From Chitinophaga sp. XS-30 (GTDB lineage: Bacteria; Bacteroidota; Bacteroidia; Chitinophagales; Chitinophagaceae), in NCBI RefSeq assembly GCF_008086345.1, contig NZ_CP043006.1:3656032-3720031 (forward strand): DNA of 64,000 bases, given 5' to 3'. The position numbers were made by a program, and so were the translations under genes. The notes beneath the pieces are model-generated. The model was not told the DNA's origin. It searched no databases and was given only the letters and a program-made list of their open reading frames with translations. Shown piece by piece: positions 63,042 through 64,000 of the stretch (the stretch's first letter is position 1; every line of letters begins with the position of its first letter).

Positions 63042-64000
63042 ATGAAAAACGGGATCAATATATCCACTATCATTATAGGCATCGCTGCTGCGCTAACGAT
63101 CAGCGCATGCAGCAAAAGCTGGCTCAATCCGGCTGTACCGGGCGAGTTTACGGCAACAGACAGCACGTTCATCGATCCGGCGAACGCCGTCAAGTTCGTT
63201 AACGCCTGTTATACCCAATTGCTGACCTGGGACCAGTCTGGTTTTGCCTGGGTGGGTGTTACCAGCATCACTTCGGATGATGCGGACAAAGGCAGTGCCC
63301 CCGGCGATCTGGGAACCGATAAAGATCAGCTTGATAATCTTACCTACTCGTCCACTACACCATCTTTCCGCTCTTTATGGCGCAGTAATTCGCAGGGCAT
63401 TTCCCGCTGCAACCAGGCATTGGCCAATGTGCCGAAATTCCAGATCACGGATGCCCTGAAAAGCAGGTTGAGAGGGGAGGCCTTGTTCCTGCGCGCTTTT
63501 TATTATTTCAATATGGTCCGGTCGTTCGGTGACGTGCCGATCGTAGATACGGTTGTAAATGCTGAAAACCCGGCTGACCTGGAGAAGATCAACAGCCGTC
63601 GGCCTGTGGCGGATGTGTATGCATTTATCGAGTCCGATCTTAACCTGGCATTGAGCCTGCTGCCTGGTAAAGAAGCGTATGACGCTGCGGACCTCGGGCG
63701 CGCCACAAAAGGGGCTGCCGCTGCATTATTGGCCAAGGTCAGCATGTACCAGCAGAAATGGGACCAGGTGTTGCTGCTCACGGATGATATCATCGATGGT
63801 ACTTACGGCGCGTATGCGCTGGTTCCTGATTATGCGACCATATGGCGGGAGGTAGGCGAGAACAACGCCGAGTCACTATTTGAGATACAAAGCAAGGGTA
63901 CTGCACCTTTTGCTGCCGTGCAGCAATATTCCCAGGTGCAGGGCATCCGGGGCGGGACTTTTAATGCAGGGGCGCAGGTGTTCACCGGCTGGGGCTTCAA
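63042..64000 (+). CDS. RagB/SusD-family lipoprotein (C-terminus cut by window edge)
   Basis: The ATG at 63042 gives a lipoprotein signal (MKNGINISTIIIGIAAALTISAC). The visible 319 residues show the SusD pattern: EFTATDSTFIDPANAVKFVNACY, then GEALFLRAFYYFNMVRSFGDVPIVD and ATKGAAAALLAKVSMYQQKWD. It is the partner of the SusC gene 12 bases upstream. The C-terminal part lies beyond the window. Confidence 0.93.
   Translation, partial: MKNGINISTIIIGIAAALTISACSKSWLNPAVPGEFTATDSTFIDPANAVKFVNACYTQLLTWDQSGFAWVGVTSITSDDADKGSAPGDLGTDKDQLDNLTYSSTTPSFRSLWRSNSQGISRCNQALANVPKFQITDALKSRLRGEALFLRAFYYFNMVRSFGDVPIVDTVVNAENPADLEKINSRRPVADVYAFIESDLNLALSLLPGKEAYDAADLGRATKGAAAALLAKVSMYQQKWDQVLLLTDDIIDGTYGAYALVPDYATIWREVGENNAESLFEIQSKGTAPFAAVQQYSQVQGIRGGTFNAGAQVFTGWGF

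Overview
The window looks like chromosome from a member of the Bacteroidota, most like a Chitinophaga-type soil or plant-associated species. The grounds are three SusC/SusD outer-membrane uptake pairs, two FecI-type sigma / FecR anti-sigma pairs, a type IX secretion C-terminal signal, DUF1080 and DUF2723 proteins, and promoters matching the Bacteroidota consensus (TTG, 19-21 bases, TAnnTTTG). Base composition is moderately GC-rich and fairly even. The exception is a more AT-rich patch around 35.9-37.2 kb that carries a decayed gene. All family names come from reading the translated sequence; no database search was run.

Layout. 1-7.3 kb holds housekeeping genes: a YfhO-type membrane protein cut by the window start, a queuosine-precursor transporter, a Nudix hydrolase, a CorA transporter, dapF, a nucleoside phosphorylase, tRNA-Cys with its own promoter and terminator, and a small ORF with an unusually good promoter. 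7.4-14.4 kb is the first cell-surface-signalling uptake locus (sigma, FecR, SusC with STN domain, SusD), closed by a strong terminator and followed by a frameshifted remnant of an alpha/beta hydrolase. 14.8-22.5 kb holds a secreted tail-fibre-like repeat protein, three genes fitting periplasmic 3-keto-sugar metabolism (DUF1080 hydrolase, Tat-exported Gfo/Idh/MocA oxidoreductase, secreted sugar-isomerase-like TIM barrel), a MoxR ATPase/VWA pair and an outer-membrane barrel. 22.8-28.9 kb holds a higBA toxin-antitoxin module, a 1070-residue DUF2723 membrane protein, an ABM/SAM-hydrolase pair and a short-chain dehydrogenase.

29-35 kb is a heavy-metal efflux operon in which the RND pump and the TolC-like outer-membrane factor are one 1450-residue polypeptide, preceded by a small Cys/His-rich secreted protein and followed by the adaptor. 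35.3-44.7 kb is mixed: an unknown protein, a broken DUF4143 ATPase, a DEAD-box helicase that appears to start at TTG, a fatty-acid desaturase, an RRM protein, an ArsR regulator, a T9SS-exported GHL10 glycosidase, a DUF5690 transporter and a DUF1304 membrane protein.

44.7-57.7 kb is the most interesting segment. It is one long minus-strand operon (SusC, SusD, RbtT/DalT/CsbX-type polyol permease, 2-hydroxyacid dehydrogenase, LsrK-like FGGY kinase, second FGGY kinase, histidine phosphatase, glycerophosphodiester phosphodiesterase) with a divergent DeoR-family regulator. Read together, the genes suggest capture of a polyol or polyol-phosphodiester at the cell surface, hydrolysis in the periplasm, import of the free polyol and phosphorylation in the cytoplasm. 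The substrate is unknown. 57.8-64 kb is a second FecI/FecR/SusC/SusD locus, cut in susD by the window end.
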